Assembly (NCBI RefSeq): GCF_014695775.1
Contig: NZ_JACJOX010000037.1
Location: 1 to 64,000 of the forward strand
DNA from: Leptolyngbya sp. FACHB-60
GTDB taxonomy: Bacteria; Cyanobacteriota; Cyanobacteriia; Phormidesmidales; Phormidesmidaceae
Length of the DNA: 64,000 nt
Reading direction: 5' to 3'
Position numbers and translations under genes: made by a program. Below are positions 1 to 7,840 of the stretch, piece after piece; the stretch's first letter is position 1; each line of letters begins with the position of its first letter. The notes beneath the pieces were generated by a model, which made no database searches, was not told the DNA's origin, and saw only the letters and a program-made list of their open reading frames with translations.

Positions 1-97
1 GGAAACGGACGACTCCGGCAATGGCGATAGGTCTCTGCTCTCGCCCCTTATCAACCCAGGAAATCCTCTGCATGAGAGGGTTTCGATACATCTCCTC

Positions 98-790
98 TTA
101 ACGAACCAGTGCCAGCTGCTGTTGATAGCGATCATTACGTTCCTGCCGAATACGCTCCAGAAATCTATCAGCTGTTTCTAATTGATCAGTGTAAGTCTCC
201 CGCCATTTTTCAGTTAGCTTGCCTTCAAAAGCAGATTTTAAAACTGACTGACGATACACCTTGAGCTGCTCTTTAGCTACTTGCAAATATTCGACACCTT
301 TGTCGATTTCAGAGAATAGTTCCTCGATTTTATCTACAATTTTTCTTTGTTCATTAAGTGACGGTATCTGAATATTCAGCTTATAAACATCATCTCTATT
401 AAGACCAGGAATGGCTGTAGATTTATCTAATTTTGACAAATTTAAGGAAATAAGCAGATGATATGCAAACTTAAAGTTTATTTCGCTAGGAACTCGCACA
501 AAATATGTAGTGTCAATTGCCCAAAAATTCTTTTCAGAGGCATAGACTTCACCAACAGAACCCTTACGGCCGACGATTAAAGCAGGCCCCTCAACTAAAT
601 ATTCATCGTGGTGGCCAATTATGCCACTTGAGCCCAAAACTGGATATTGACCTGATTCATTTCTGTAAGTCTTTGTTAATGCTTTCCCATATTCAAATCT
701 AAAGATGTCTCCAAACTTGGCAGATACCCATGAATTGGCAAAATCATTATCAGGATCTTTTTTAAGATGATTTGCCTCATTCATAGCCAT
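98..790 (-). CDS. hsdS: Type I restriction-modification specificity subunit, half-size HsdS
   Basis: HsdS is the DNA-recognition subunit of type I restriction-modification enzymes. This 230-residue protein has one target-recognition domain (about residues 20-150, including FEYGKALTKTYR and PALIVGRKGSVGEVY). It is followed by the conserved coiled-coil spacer (LNEQRKIVDKIEELFSEIDKG and YRQSVLKSAFEGKLTEKWRE). A normal HsdS of about 400-450 residues carries two such units; this one stops right after the first spacer. It is either a functional half-subunit that would act as a dimer or a truncated gene. No hsdM or hsdR is visible; partners could only lie beyond the left edge. Base composition is more AT-rich than in the rest of the window, which suggests acquired DNA. 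Confidence 0.82.
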   Translation of the reverse strand: MAMNEANHLKKDPDNDFANSWVSAKFGDIFRFEYGKALTKTYRNESGQYPVLGSSGIIGHHDEYLVEGPALIVGRKGSVGEVYASEKNFWAIDTTYFVRVPSEINFKFAYHLLISLNLSKLDKSTAIPGLNRDDVYKLNIQIPSLNEQRKIVDKIEELFSEIDKGVEYLQVAKEQLKVYRQSVLKSAFEGKLTEKWRETYTDQLETADRFLERIRQERNDRYQQQLALVR

Positions 791-1375
791 TTACGGTTTG
801 TATTTTCAACAACATTGAAATCAAAATCATCTCTTCAAGTCTCAGAAAAATCTGAAAAACTTAATGATCATTACTTTTTATCGTGCTGCATCTTTCAAAA
901 TCGCCATTCAAATGATGTCTATATCTGTGTTGAAATAGTCATGAATTAGTTTATCCCATATTCCAGTAATATCAAGTTTTGGCTCCTGTAAAATTTGGTA
1001 TTCTTTTTATGGCTTAGCCGATGATTTTCATTGCTCTTGAAACAGAAAACACCTTCTCTAAATTCCGTGCCGAAGAAGTATGGTTATCCGCCGATAACAG
1101 GAAAAGGCGACTCAGGCATTGTTGCAACAGACCGACTCCCTTTGTACAGACTGGGCGGCTTTATCGGGTTGGGGTTCAGCCTTCAATGTTCCTATGGTCC
1201 TACTGATTGAGTACTGCGGCTGACGCTTGATCGCCTCTCTAGCCAATCCAAAAAACCCATTGGCTAGGTGTTCTCTTCAGATGGAAACCAGGTATGAGTA
1301 GGAGTTTGAGGTTAACGACTTGGTGCCAGGGTGGGCGGATAGGGCCTCATAGGTCAAGAACCGTAATGCCCTCTC
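791..1375. other. Gap between hsdS and the 93-residue ORF
   Basis: I see no intact gene here. The stretch holds the HepT-like remnant listed separately and a hairpin with a 9-bp perfect stem (CTAGCCAAT at 1239-1247, ATTGGCTAG at 1259-1267, 11-base loop) that could be a transcription terminator. Short open frames on the plus strand have no recognisable product. The composition is AT-rich and looks like decayed accessory DNA. Confidence 0.5.
908..1006 (-). pseudogene. Probable remnant of a HepT-like (HEPN, DUF86) toxin gene
   Basis: Between two stop codons on the minus strand there are about 31 residues including ITGIWDKLIHDYFNTDIDII. This resembles the C-terminal signature of HepT/DUF86 HEPN-domain toxins, which typically read like GMRNKLIHDYFGVDLDIVW around the RNase motif Rx4-6H. 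In this copy the motif arginine position is tryptophan. The frame has no start codon, is closed by stops on both sides, and no MntA-type antitoxin gene is adjacent. I read it as a dead fragment. The identification is by eye on a short stretch and may be wrong. Confidence 0.4.
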
Positions 1376-1657
1376 CTAGTCAGTCCACTTACTGGGGTCT
1401 AAGACCTTGAAGTAGGTGTCGCCATCAAAGATACAGGCGATGAGCCAGCCCACAAAGAAGTGGCTATAGGCCTTTTCCCAAGTGTGCTTTAGTCGTAGGT
1501 CGCCAAACAGGCGGCGAACCTCGGGCTTAAAGTTCTCAACCTGAACCTGCGCCAAGTTCGACTCATGCATCCAGTTCCAAAGCTCGAATACCTCAGCTTT
1601 CAGCTCCCGGGTGCTGATTAAGCCTTGAGTTAGTGGTTTAGTGTGCAGCCTTTGCAT
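1376..1657 (-). CDS. Hypothetical protein, 93 residues
   Basis: I do not recognise this protein. It is 93 residues with a balanced composition, a charged first half (STRELKAEVFELWNWMHES) and a more hydrophobic end (HFFVGWLIACIFDGDTYFKVLDPSKWTD). It has no signal peptide and no convincing membrane helix. It lies on the same strand as hsdS and the frameshifted ORF to its right, within the segment next to the tRNA-Ala gene. It could be a small accessory protein or a fragment of a longer one. Confidence 0.4.
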   Translation of the reverse strand: MQRLHTKPLTQGLISTRELKAEVFELWNWMHESNLAQVQVENFKPEVRRLFGDLRLKHTWEKAYSHFFVGWLIACIFDGDTYFKVLDPSKWTD

Positions 1658-1720
1658 ACATAAAATGTGAGTCCGTCAGGTGGCGCTGTCTAATCCAAGT
1701 CGCCTAAGCCCTACAAGCCT

Positions 1721-2048
1721 CTAGTTTAAGGCTTGTGAAATCTGAGCACCCAAATGCTCTAGTGTCTTTTGGCGAGCATGGTCAGCCGCAGCTCTCGCAG
1801 ACTCAGCCAAAATAGTGTCTGTATTGGGGGTAAGTTTTAGCGCCCCGCCAAGGTAGCCCAGAGCTTTGCAGTAGTAGTCGCTTAGGTTCTTCTAGGAACA
1901 GGCGCTTTACCGTCTGGTAATCGCCTTGCTGAAACGATTGGAGTGCTTGACGGTGGAGGTCGGTCTCAGGCTCTCCTAGAATCTCAAAGATGATAGCAGT
2001 GGCTGCGTTGACCTTCTCAGTCGTTAATTCTGCCACTGGAACGCTCAT
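1721..2048 (-). pseudogene. Frameshifted small hypothetical protein, about 109 residues if repaired
   Basis: The first frame starts at ATG 2048 and gives MSVPVAELTTEKVNAATAII... through QTVKRLFLEE, then runs into an unconvincing tail ending at 1803. Shifting frame near 1885-1895, at a GAAGAA stretch, restores a protein-like sequence (KNLSDYYCKALGYLGG, then ILAESARAAADHARQKTLEH) to a TAG at 1721-1723. The two halves join into about 109 residues, mostly helical by eye. The combined span is 328 nt, not a multiple of three. This is either a real disruption or a sequencing error. I do not recognise the family. An iteron-like repeat cluster lies directly upstream. Confidence 0.5.
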
Positions 2049-2139
2049 GGGGTTTAACCCTTAACTATCAGTGTGAGCATAGTACAGCTTGGTATATGTA
2101 GTACTAACGAATTATTTTTGGCAATTCTCCCCACGGCAT

Positions 2140-2233
2140 TGGAACCATATCCTTACCAAAACATGGGAAGCATAAGCGTACCATGCAGCTTTGGAAGCAT
2201 ATCCTTACCAAACAGGTACGCTTATGGGTAAAC
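2140..2233. repeat. Iteron-like cluster: three direct and one inverted imperfect repeats
   Basis: Unit 1 (2140-2160) and unit 3 (2192-2212) match at 20 of 21 positions, with core GAA-C/G-CATATCCTTACCAAA. Unit 2 (2165-2185) shares GGAAGCATA and TACCA with them. A fourth unit is inverted: ATAAGCGTACC at 2172-2182 (in unit 2) has a perfect 11-bp reverse complement GGTACGCTTAT at 2215-2225. Units are spaced about 25-27 bp apart, on one face of the helix within small error. The cluster is just upstream of the frameshifted ORF and 40 bp from the tRNA gene. It could be an operator, an iteron or a recombinase-accessory site. Confidence 0.75.
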
Positions 2234-2271
2234 GCACATGCGCCAGGCTTGACCTACTTAAGAGAATAATA

Positions 2272-2344
2272 TGGAGCTAAGCGGATTCGAACCGCTGACC
2301 CCTTGCATGCCATGCAAGTGCTCTACCAACTGAGCTATAGCCCC
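2272..2344 (-). tRNA. tRNA-Ala (anticodon GGC)
   Basis: The reverse complement folds into a full cloverleaf of 73 nt. The acceptor GGGGCTA pairs with TAGCTCC, with one G-U. The D arm is GCTC...GAGC and the anticodon stem CTTGC/GCAAG encloses loop ATGGCAT with anticodon GGC. The T arm is AGCGG-TTCGAAT-CCGCT and the discriminator is A. CCA is not encoded. The 3' end faces the accessory segment at 1-2271, the usual orientation for a tRNA used as an integration site, although no integrase or repeated tRNA end is visible. Confidence 0.97.
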
Positions 2345-2492
2345 TCATGCGTCAACTTTTTCGCTGAGCGCATCAACAATAGTGACCTAAGGGGGGTACC
2401 GTCGTCAACCCCAAATTTTCGCTGAGTTTTATTCGACGGTAGCGGTGAAGGGCTGCCATCCGCGATAGAGTCAGGAAGACTGTAGTATTCAC

Positions 2493-3581
2493 GTGGCAAT
2501 GGCAATGGTTTATCCTGGTTCTTCGTCTCCCCCCGATGCCGATGCGGTGCAGGATGTTTTGCTGCAGCTGCGGCGTAAAACGGGCACCTGGGTGCACTGG
2601 GCCCAGGGCTGCCAGGCGTTGCAAAAGGCGCGGTTCACCCCCCAGCAAATTTTTGAAGAAACCGGCTTTGAGCCCATCCACCAAAACCAGATTATGGTGG
2701 CGGAGCAGGTCTACCAATCCATTCTCAAGGCGGGGGTGACCGAGGCGACTGTGGCCCACTTTACCGAGCGGGGCAGTGATGCACTCTATGAGCTGCGGGT
2801 GCTCTCCCAAGGCGATCGCGCTGCCACCGCCGACTTTATTTTCCAGCACGGCCTCGACTCTGAAGAAGTGCGCGATCTGGTGAAGCCGATCAAAGAATAT
2901 GCCTATCGTAAAGACAAACCCCAGGGCTTTGACGATGGGCCGGGAGATGCGATCGCCTACCACTTTTGGAAACTGGCCCGTCAAAAAGACGATCTGCAAG
3001 ACCGATCGCGCCTGATTGCCCAGGGGCTGCGCTTTGCCCAAAGCCCCACCGCTCGCCAGCACATCGAAAAGTTGCTGACTGACTTTACTGTCGTCAAAGA
3101 CCGCCCCGCCCCTCGGCTGCCCCTCTACCGACTCGAAACCGAAAGCGAGCTGCCGCGCATGATCCCCGTGGTGGGGCAGATGCCGCTGACGGTGGATGAC
3201 CTCAAAGCCGTGCCCGTGGTGGTATCGGAAGAACCCTTCAGCATGGTCAGTGCCAACGGAGCCAGTGCTTGGATTGCGGTACCCGGCTGGCAGGTGATCT
3301 TTCGGGCCGAAGACCCGGTGGGCATTCTCATTCAGGCCCGGCAGTTGCCCAACTATCCCGCCGATGGAGCCGATGACACGGTGCTGGTGGTGGTCGATCG
3401 CAGCGATCGCACCTGGGACGACGACGGCTACGTTCTCACCGCCGAGGACGATCAGCTGACCCTGTCTTGGTCACCCAGCCCGCTTGAAACCCCCATCTTG
3501 GGCAAAATGATTCTCATTCTGCGGCCCAAGCGCATTTTGGATGAAAACTACAACCGCGAACTCTGGCAGCTAGACGAATAG
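2493..3581 (+). CDS. raf1: RuBisCO accumulation factor 1 (Raf1)
   Basis: Raf1 is a cytosolic dimeric chaperone that clamps newly folded RbcL antiparallel dimers during assembly of form I Rubisco and is displaced by RbcS. At 362 residues the protein matches the cyanobacterial family. The N-terminal helical domain (about 15-200) contains LRRKTGTWVHWAQGCQALQ and FEETGFEPIHQNQ, and a flexible linker leads to the beta-sandwich dimerisation domain (about 215-350, LPRMIPVVGQMPLTVDDL through LGKMILILRPKRILDENYNRELWQ). The gene follows the tRNA in the opposite direction and is 9 nt from a small ORF that may be cotranscribed. No Rubisco genes are in the window, so it acts in trans to rbcLXS. Confidence 0.9.
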   Translation: MAMAMVYPGSSSPPDADAVQDVLLQLRRKTGTWVHWAQGCQALQKARFTPQQIFEETGFEPIHQNQIMVAEQVYQSILKAGVTEATVAHFTERGSDALYELRVLSQGDRAATADFIFQHGLDSEEVRDLVKPIKEYAYRKDKPQGFDDGPGDAIAYHFWKLARQKDDLQDRSRLIAQGLRFAQSPTARQHIEKLLTDFTVVKDRPAPRLPLYRLETESELPRMIPVVGQMPLTVDDLKAVPVVVSEEPFSMVSANGASAWIAVPGWQVIFRAEDPVGILIQARQLPNYPADGADDTVLVVVDRSDRTWDDDGYVLTAEDDQLTLSWSPSPLETPILGKMILILRPKRILDENYNRELWQLDE

Positions 3582-3590
3582 GAGACAGCT

Positions 3591-3821
3591 ATGGGCCTCG
3601 AACGACGTTTATCTCGCACCATGTTCTTGAATACCGAGATCGTGGAGCTGCGGCAGATGTGCTTTACCCCCGGTCGCGTGTTTGAACCGGGCAAATATAT
3701 CGCGGGCGATCTGCCCGACACCGCCTTTGAGATGGGCCTGGTAGACAAGCTGCCGCCAGTGCGGGGCAAGAGTGAGGAGATTGGGGACGCGCCGGGTGAA
3801 GCGGACGGCGAGAGAAGCTGA
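3591..3821 (+). CDS. Small hypothetical protein downstream of raf1
   Basis: This 76-residue frame starts at an ATG preceded by GGAGACAGCT, a plausible ribosome-binding site, 9 nt after the raf1 stop, so it is probably translated from the raf1 message. The first 55 residues look like a folded small domain (IVELRQMCFTPGRVFEPGKYIAGDLPDTAFEMGLVDKL). The last 20 are low-complexity, acidic and basic (GKSEEIGDAPGEADGERS) and may be read-through of non-conserved DNA. I do not recognise a family and do not assign a function. Confidence 0.5.
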   Translation: MGLERRLSRTMFLNTEIVELRQMCFTPGRVFEPGKYIAGDLPDTAFEMGLVDKLPPVRGKSEEIGDAPGEADGERS

Positions 3822-4250
3822 GGAAGGTAGGGGAGATGGGGAAGATGAGGGGATGAAGAGGCAAAGGGATGTCAACGCACAGTGACTTTCCGGATCTAGC
3901 CGCGCCCACCTTTACTGCGGCGGCCCTTGGAGGAAGAATTCTCGGCAACGGCATATCTGGGGATCTGCTAGGGGTAGCGATCGCAACGCTGATCACCTAT
4001 CACCATCCCTTCTACAACCAGCCTATCCAGACCATAGCTCAGACGGCGCAGCTGGTGCTCCTATACATCGAGTAGCCCATCGTACGCTCCACGGCTACAA
4101 CCTGCTCAACGTGACCCTGACCGACGGCGACGTGCTCTACCTGACCATGCCCGCCAACCGATGGACTGCCTGCAATACACCCCGACCGCAGTCACAGAGG
4201 AGATGAGAGGGTGAAACCGAGGGAGAAGCGATCGCCTAATTTCTAAGGTC
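3822..4250. other. Gap with possible decayed gene fragment
   Basis: I see no intact gene. A plus-strand frame at about 4042-4164 encodes a protein-like stretch (GAPIHRVAHRTLHGYNLLNV, then TLTDGDVLYLTMPANR) without a start codon. A one-base shift near 4161 continues as MDCLQYTPTAVTEEMRG to a stop at about 4212. This looks like the tail of a degraded gene of unknown family. A 68-residue ATG frame at 3869-4075 overlaps it in another phase and is not convincing. Confidence 0.3.
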
Positions 4251-4820
4251 TCAGCAACGGTTGATCCGGAGCCAGCTAAAGAGTTGCTCCGGGGTCAGCG
4301 ATAACGACAGTCCTGGTAAGACTGGTAGCCCAGCATCTTCAGCCCATTCCTCGGGTAAGCGATCGGGGTGGTAGACCAGCACCACCCGTTCTTCAGGATC
4401 GATCAGCCAGCCCAGTTGCCCCCCGTGGCGTAGGCTGTGCAAAATCTTGCGCGTCACCTTCATCTGGCTCTGCTGGGGGGAAAGAATCTCAATAATCCAA
4501 TTTGGGGCAATGCTAACGCCAGTGCTGACAATTTCACCATTCTCGTCAGCAGGGAGCTGGCTGTGTTTTAGCACAGCAATGTCTGGCACGATGGAGCGCC
4601 CACCAACAGTACAGCGTAGTTCGGTAAGGGCTTCATAGGGCGAATCAACAGCGTTATTGATGACGCTAACCAACCGCGATTGAATTCGACTGTGTTTTCC
4701 ACCGGGCATCGGTTTCTGGGTAACCTCTCCCTGCACAAATTCCCACGCTGGCGACTCTTCAATATAAGGCAGCGTTAAAAACTGCTCTAGGGTCAACCGT
4801 TGAGGTAAGGCAACAGTCAT
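4251..4820 (-). CDS. Uma2 family (DUF820) PD-(D/E)XK nuclease-like protein
   Basis: Uma2/DUF820 proteins are very numerous in cyanobacteria and have a restriction-endonuclease-like fold; the biological role of most is unknown. The 189-residue protein has the expected order: N-terminal LTLEQFLTLP, WEFVQGEV, then the putative catalytic residues D80 (SIVPDIAVL), E111 (NWIIEILSP) and K121, followed by GGQLGWLIDPEERVVLVY. All key residues are present, so it may be active. The start at 4820 gives the canonical N-terminus. It is a monocistronic minus-strand gene, divergent from the helicase gene at 4921 with about 100 bp between them. Confidence 0.88.
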   Translation of the reverse strand: MTVALPQRLTLEQFLTLPYIEESPAWEFVQGEVTQKPMPGGKHSRIQSRLVSVINNAVDSPYEALTELRCTVGGRSIVPDIAVLKHSQLPADENGEIVSTGVSIAPNWIIEILSPQQSQMKVTRKILHSLRHGGQLGWLIDPEERVVLVYHPDRLPEEWAEDAGLPVLPGLSLSLTPEQLFSWLRINRC

Positions 4821-4920
4821 GACGATGGCCCTCGCTAACCGTCAACTGCCTGAATTGTAGCTTTCTGAAATCCTCACGTTTAGCCGCCCGCTACAATATT
4901 CCCATTAACTATCGACCACC

Positions 4921-6414
4921 ATGGGGCGCACACCCACCCTTACCTACGATCGCGGCACCCTGATCCTGCATCCACCACCGCGAGGCAAAAGCTGGGTAGA
5001 CTTCGCCCACTGGGACGATCGCATTGAGAAATTCCGCATCCCTGCTCAGCAGTACCGCGCTCTGGTCGAAACCCTGCGAGCCGAGCAAGTGCCCTTCAAC
5101 GATCAGGCCCACACCTTTAAGCCGCTAGAGCTTGATCCCCAACTAAGCTTGAAACCCTATCCTCATCAAACCGAAGCCCTCCAGGCCTGGATCGACCAGC
5201 GCTGGCGTGGTGTGGTGGTGCTGCCTACCGCCAGCGGCAAAACCTTCCTAGCCCAGATGGCCATGCAGGCCACGCCTCGACCCACGCTAATTACCGTGCC
5301 GACGCTCGATCTCATGCACCAATGGTATGCCCATTTAGAAGCGGCCTTTCCCGATGTGGAGGTGGGGCTTTTAGGCGGGGGATCAAAGGATCGCACACCG
5401 ATCTTAGTAGCCACCTACGACAGCGCCGCCATTCACGCCGAGAGCCTAGGCAACCAATATGCCCTGCTGATCTGCGACGAGTGCCATCACCTACCCAGCG
5501 ACTTTAACCGGGTGATTGCTGAATATTCCATCGCGCCCTACCGGCTGGGGCTCACCGCCACCCCCGATCGCGCCGATGGTCGCCACGACGATCTCAATCA
5601 TCTGCTGGGGCCAGTGGTTTATGCCAAGTCAGCAGCGGATCTGTCGGGGGATGCCCTAGCCCCGTTTCAGATTGTGCCGATTAGAGTGAAGCTTTCGAAC
5701 CAGGAGCGATCGCGCTACGACCAGCTAATCGCCCAGCGCAACTGCTTTTTGCAGGAAGCCAACATCTGGCTCAGTTCAGCCCAGGGGTGGCAGCGATTTG
5801 TCCGAGCCAGTGCCCAATCCCCAAGCGGGCGGCGGGCGATGCTGGCCCACCGAGAGGCGAGGGCGATCGCCCTGGGCACCGAAGGCAAGCTGCGAGTGCT
5901 CGCCGACCTGCTAGCTCAGCATCACCCCGATCGCACGATCATATTTACAAACGACAATGCCACTGTTTACCACATCTCCGAGACCTTTTTGATCCCCGCT
6001 ATTACCCACCAAACTCCAGTCAAAGAGCGCCACGCCATCCTCCAAGATTTCCGCAATGGCCAGTACCCTACCCTGGTAGTCAGCCACGTACTCAACGAAG
6101 GGGTAGATGTGCCCGAGGCGCGGGTGGCTATCTTGCTGTCGGGCAGCGGCTCCACCCGCGAGTATGTGCAGCGGCTGGGGCGCATTTTACGCAAGGGCAG
6201 CGGCAACAAGCAGGCGATGCTATACGAAGTTGTGGCCGAAGAAACCACCGAAGAAGCCATTTCTAGCCGTCGCCGTCAGGGGGTACAAGCGTCGCCAGCT
6301 GGTCCTCGCCAGCTAGAGCTAGTGCCGGTGAAGCCGGTCTATAGCGCTGATCCCCTACCGGCCGTGCCGCGAGCAGCAGAAGCACCACCCCTACCTCCCC
6401 CCGAGCCAGCTTAA
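4921..6414 (+). CDS. XPB/Rad25-like superfamily 2 DNA helicase
   Basis: This 497-residue SF2 helicase has motif Q-like YPHQTEALQAW (80-90) and Walker A LPTASGKT (101-108). Motif Ia follows, then motif II DECHH, motif III-like LGLTATPDRADGRH, and the C-terminal RecA domain with IIFTNDNATVYHI, VVSHVLNEGVDVPEA and motif VI REYVQRLGRILRKGSG. The order and the DECHH and ATPDRxDG signatures fit bacterial XPB homologues, ATP-dependent 3'-5' translocases linked to repair or transcription. An N-terminal segment of about 70 residues (SWVDFAHWDDRIEKFRIPAQQYR) may be a damage-recognition-like domain. The last 45 residues are proline-rich and probably disordered. Confidence 0.85.
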   Translation: MGRTPTLTYDRGTLILHPPPRGKSWVDFAHWDDRIEKFRIPAQQYRALVETLRAEQVPFNDQAHTFKPLELDPQLSLKPYPHQTEALQAWIDQRWRGVVVLPTASGKTFLAQMAMQATPRPTLITVPTLDLMHQWYAHLEAAFPDVEVGLLGGGSKDRTPILVATYDSAAIHAESLGNQYALLICDECHHLPSDFNRVIAEYSIAPYRLGLTATPDRADGRHDDLNHLLGPVVYAKSAADLSGDALAPFQIVPIRVKLSNQERSRYDQLIAQRNCFLQEANIWLSSAQGWQRFVRASAQSPSGRRAMLAHREARAIALGTEGKLRVLADLLAQHHPDRTIIFTNDNATVYHISETFLIPAITHQTPVKERHAILQDFRNGQYPTLVVSHVLNEGVDVPEARVAILLSGSGSTREYVQRLGRILRKGSGNKQAMLYEVVAEETTEEAISSRRRQGVQASPAGPRQLELVPVKPVYSADPLPAVPRAAEAPPLPPPEPA

Positions 6415-6877
6415 ACCCTGCTCTATGCCACAAAAATAATCCCAAAGATAGTGGACACAGGTGTGCTCAGAAAGCTCCTCAAACGCTATCTTAGTAGTAA
6501 GCTAAAGTCTTGCTGGAAGAGGGTTATCGGCGATCGCGCCCCAACCTCACATCGGAGCTTTGCCCACGGCTTAATACCGCGTTTGTTGACCTTGGGCTTC
6601 CCCCCACAGCCCTACGTGTCGGGTTTTGCCCTAGTTAACGAGAGTTAAGTAACGAGCTAGGTAAGCCTGGTGGTCGAGTTGTTTGGCCCGCTGTAGTGAT
6701 AGAGCAGGCCAGCAACCCGCCTCTTACTGCCAGATTTGAGCCTTAACTCCCATTAACTTGGGAACCAGCTCGCTTGGTTTCTCAAACTCTTAGCAGCGTA
6801 GCTGCACCTGTTTCATCGCTTTGGCGCTTGCCCCAGCGCCAAGCATTCCTGCTTTCTTAATCCCCACCTATCCTTCG
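6415..6877. other. Gap upstream of the secreted protein gene
   Basis: I see no supported gene. A 65-residue GTG frame at 6451-6648 is compositionally unconvincing. Just before the ATG at 6878 there is a hairpin with a perfect 8-bp stem, TTGGCGCT (6821-6828) and AGCGCCAA (6835-6842), with a 6-base loop. It lies in the likely 5' leader of the next gene and could affect its translation or mRNA stability. Confidence 0.4.
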
Positions 6878-7618
6878 ATGAGTCACCTGTTTGCTACGGC
6901 TTTGCTCCTTACTCTTGGTATTGGTTCAGCGGGGCTGTTGACCGTCTCTGCCCAGCCGACCCAGGCCCAGGCTTTTAACTCCTTTGGCCCCTTGCAAACC
7001 GGACTGATGGGCACCAGTTCTGCGGTGCCAGCTCTCGACAACTACCTGGCTCAAGTAGAGACGCCCCTAGCAGTAGAAGCGGGGATCGCAGAGACTGGAG
7101 CTGCCTCTGCTAGTGAGCAAGGCCAGCCTTTAGATGCGATCGCCGCCACAATTTGCGCCAACCTACCGCAGTGGGAGCGCCCTTCGGCGATCGCTCAATC
7201 CAAGCAGCTAGAAGCCATACCTTACTACGGTGAAATACTCGATACCGATCCCATGGTCGAGCTGGCCAAAGCCTGGTGGAGTCACGAGATCTTTGTGTTT
7301 ACCACCTACGGACTCAGCGCCCGCACCGATCCCCTTTACCTCTCTGGAGTGTGGACGGCGATGGATGACATGTGGGACTGCTACAGCGGCGATCAGCCCG
7401 AGCAGATTAACCAGGGTGAGCTAGCAGAAATGTGGCTGTTGCATCACCGCCTAGTCGACCTAGAATGGCAAGACAATCAGTACTTGGTCACCGTTGAGCC
7501 CATTGGCACTGGTCTACAACTGGTGCAGTTTCCCCGCCGCGAGAGCGGCCAGACTTTGCCTCTGAGCATTGTCTCCACCACAGGTCAGGCTCTGGCGGTA
7601 ATGTCTGGCGATTGGTGA
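6878..7618 (+). CDS. Secreted protein of unknown function
   Basis: The ATG at 6878 is chosen over one at 6821 because it places a classical Sec signal peptide at the N-terminus: MSHLFATALLLTLGIGSAGL, then an AxA-type site near QPTQAQA. The mature part, about 215 residues, has a Gln/Ala-rich linker. It is followed by a more ordered C-terminal half (VELAKAWWSHEIFVFTTYG, WTAMDDMWDCYSGDQPEQIN, LVTVEPIGTGLQLVQFPRR). Two cysteines, one in ICANLPQW and one in DCYSG, could form a disulfide. I do not recognise a named domain. It is transcribed alone and ends 22 nt before a strong terminator. Confidence 0.7.
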   Translation: MSHLFATALLLTLGIGSAGLLTVSAQPTQAQAFNSFGPLQTGLMGTSSAVPALDNYLAQVETPLAVEAGIAETGAASASEQGQPLDAIAATICANLPQWERPSAIAQSKQLEAIPYYGEILDTDPMVELAKAWWSHEIFVFTTYGLSARTDPLYLSGVWTAMDDMWDCYSGDQPEQINQGELAEMWLLHHRLVDLEWQDNQYLVTVEPIGTGLQLVQFPRRESGQTLPLSIVSTTGQALAVMSGDW

Positions 7619-7639
7619 TCCCCACCGATACATGTATAT

Positions 7640-7681
7640 AGGAGAAAGCCCCCAACTCAATTGAATCGGGGGCTTTCTCCT
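7640..7681. terminator. Strong rho-independent type terminator
   Basis: A perfect 14-bp stem pairs AGGAGAAAGCCCCC (7640-7653) with GGGGGCTTTCTCCT (7668-7681) around a 14-base loop. It lies 22 nt after the secreted protein gene and before the 3' end of secG, so it could serve the plus-strand gene. The T-tract is weak. Confidence 0.75.
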
Positions 7682-7840
7682 ATTCTTTACGGGCTCTAGC
7701 CGAATCCGTTAGTTCCCTGAGCCTCTCGGTTGGATTGGGGAAAACGACGTTTGCTCCTACAAAGTGGCTCGTTTTTGAATCAAGACTATTAAGTCGAGCA
7801 TGGAATGAGGATCGTTCCTAGAGCCAAAAATTCAAAAGTT

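Noticed and set aside
1..91. Minus-strand frame starting ATG at 91 and open to the left edge (MYRNPLMQRISWVDKG...)
   Set aside because: The GAGGAG motif touches the ATG with no spacing, the frame is only 30 codons within the window, and no family is recognisable. It cannot be judged without the left flank.
1021..1206. 61-residue plus-strand frame
   Set aside because: Cysteine/arginine-rich composition with no conserved pattern; likely chance within decayed DNA.
3869..4075. 68-residue frame starting MSTHSDFPDLAAP
   Set aside because: Overlaps a more protein-like frame in another phase and has no clear ribosome-binding site.
6451..6648. 65-residue GTG frame
   Set aside because: No coding character or domain, and no plausible ribosome-binding site.
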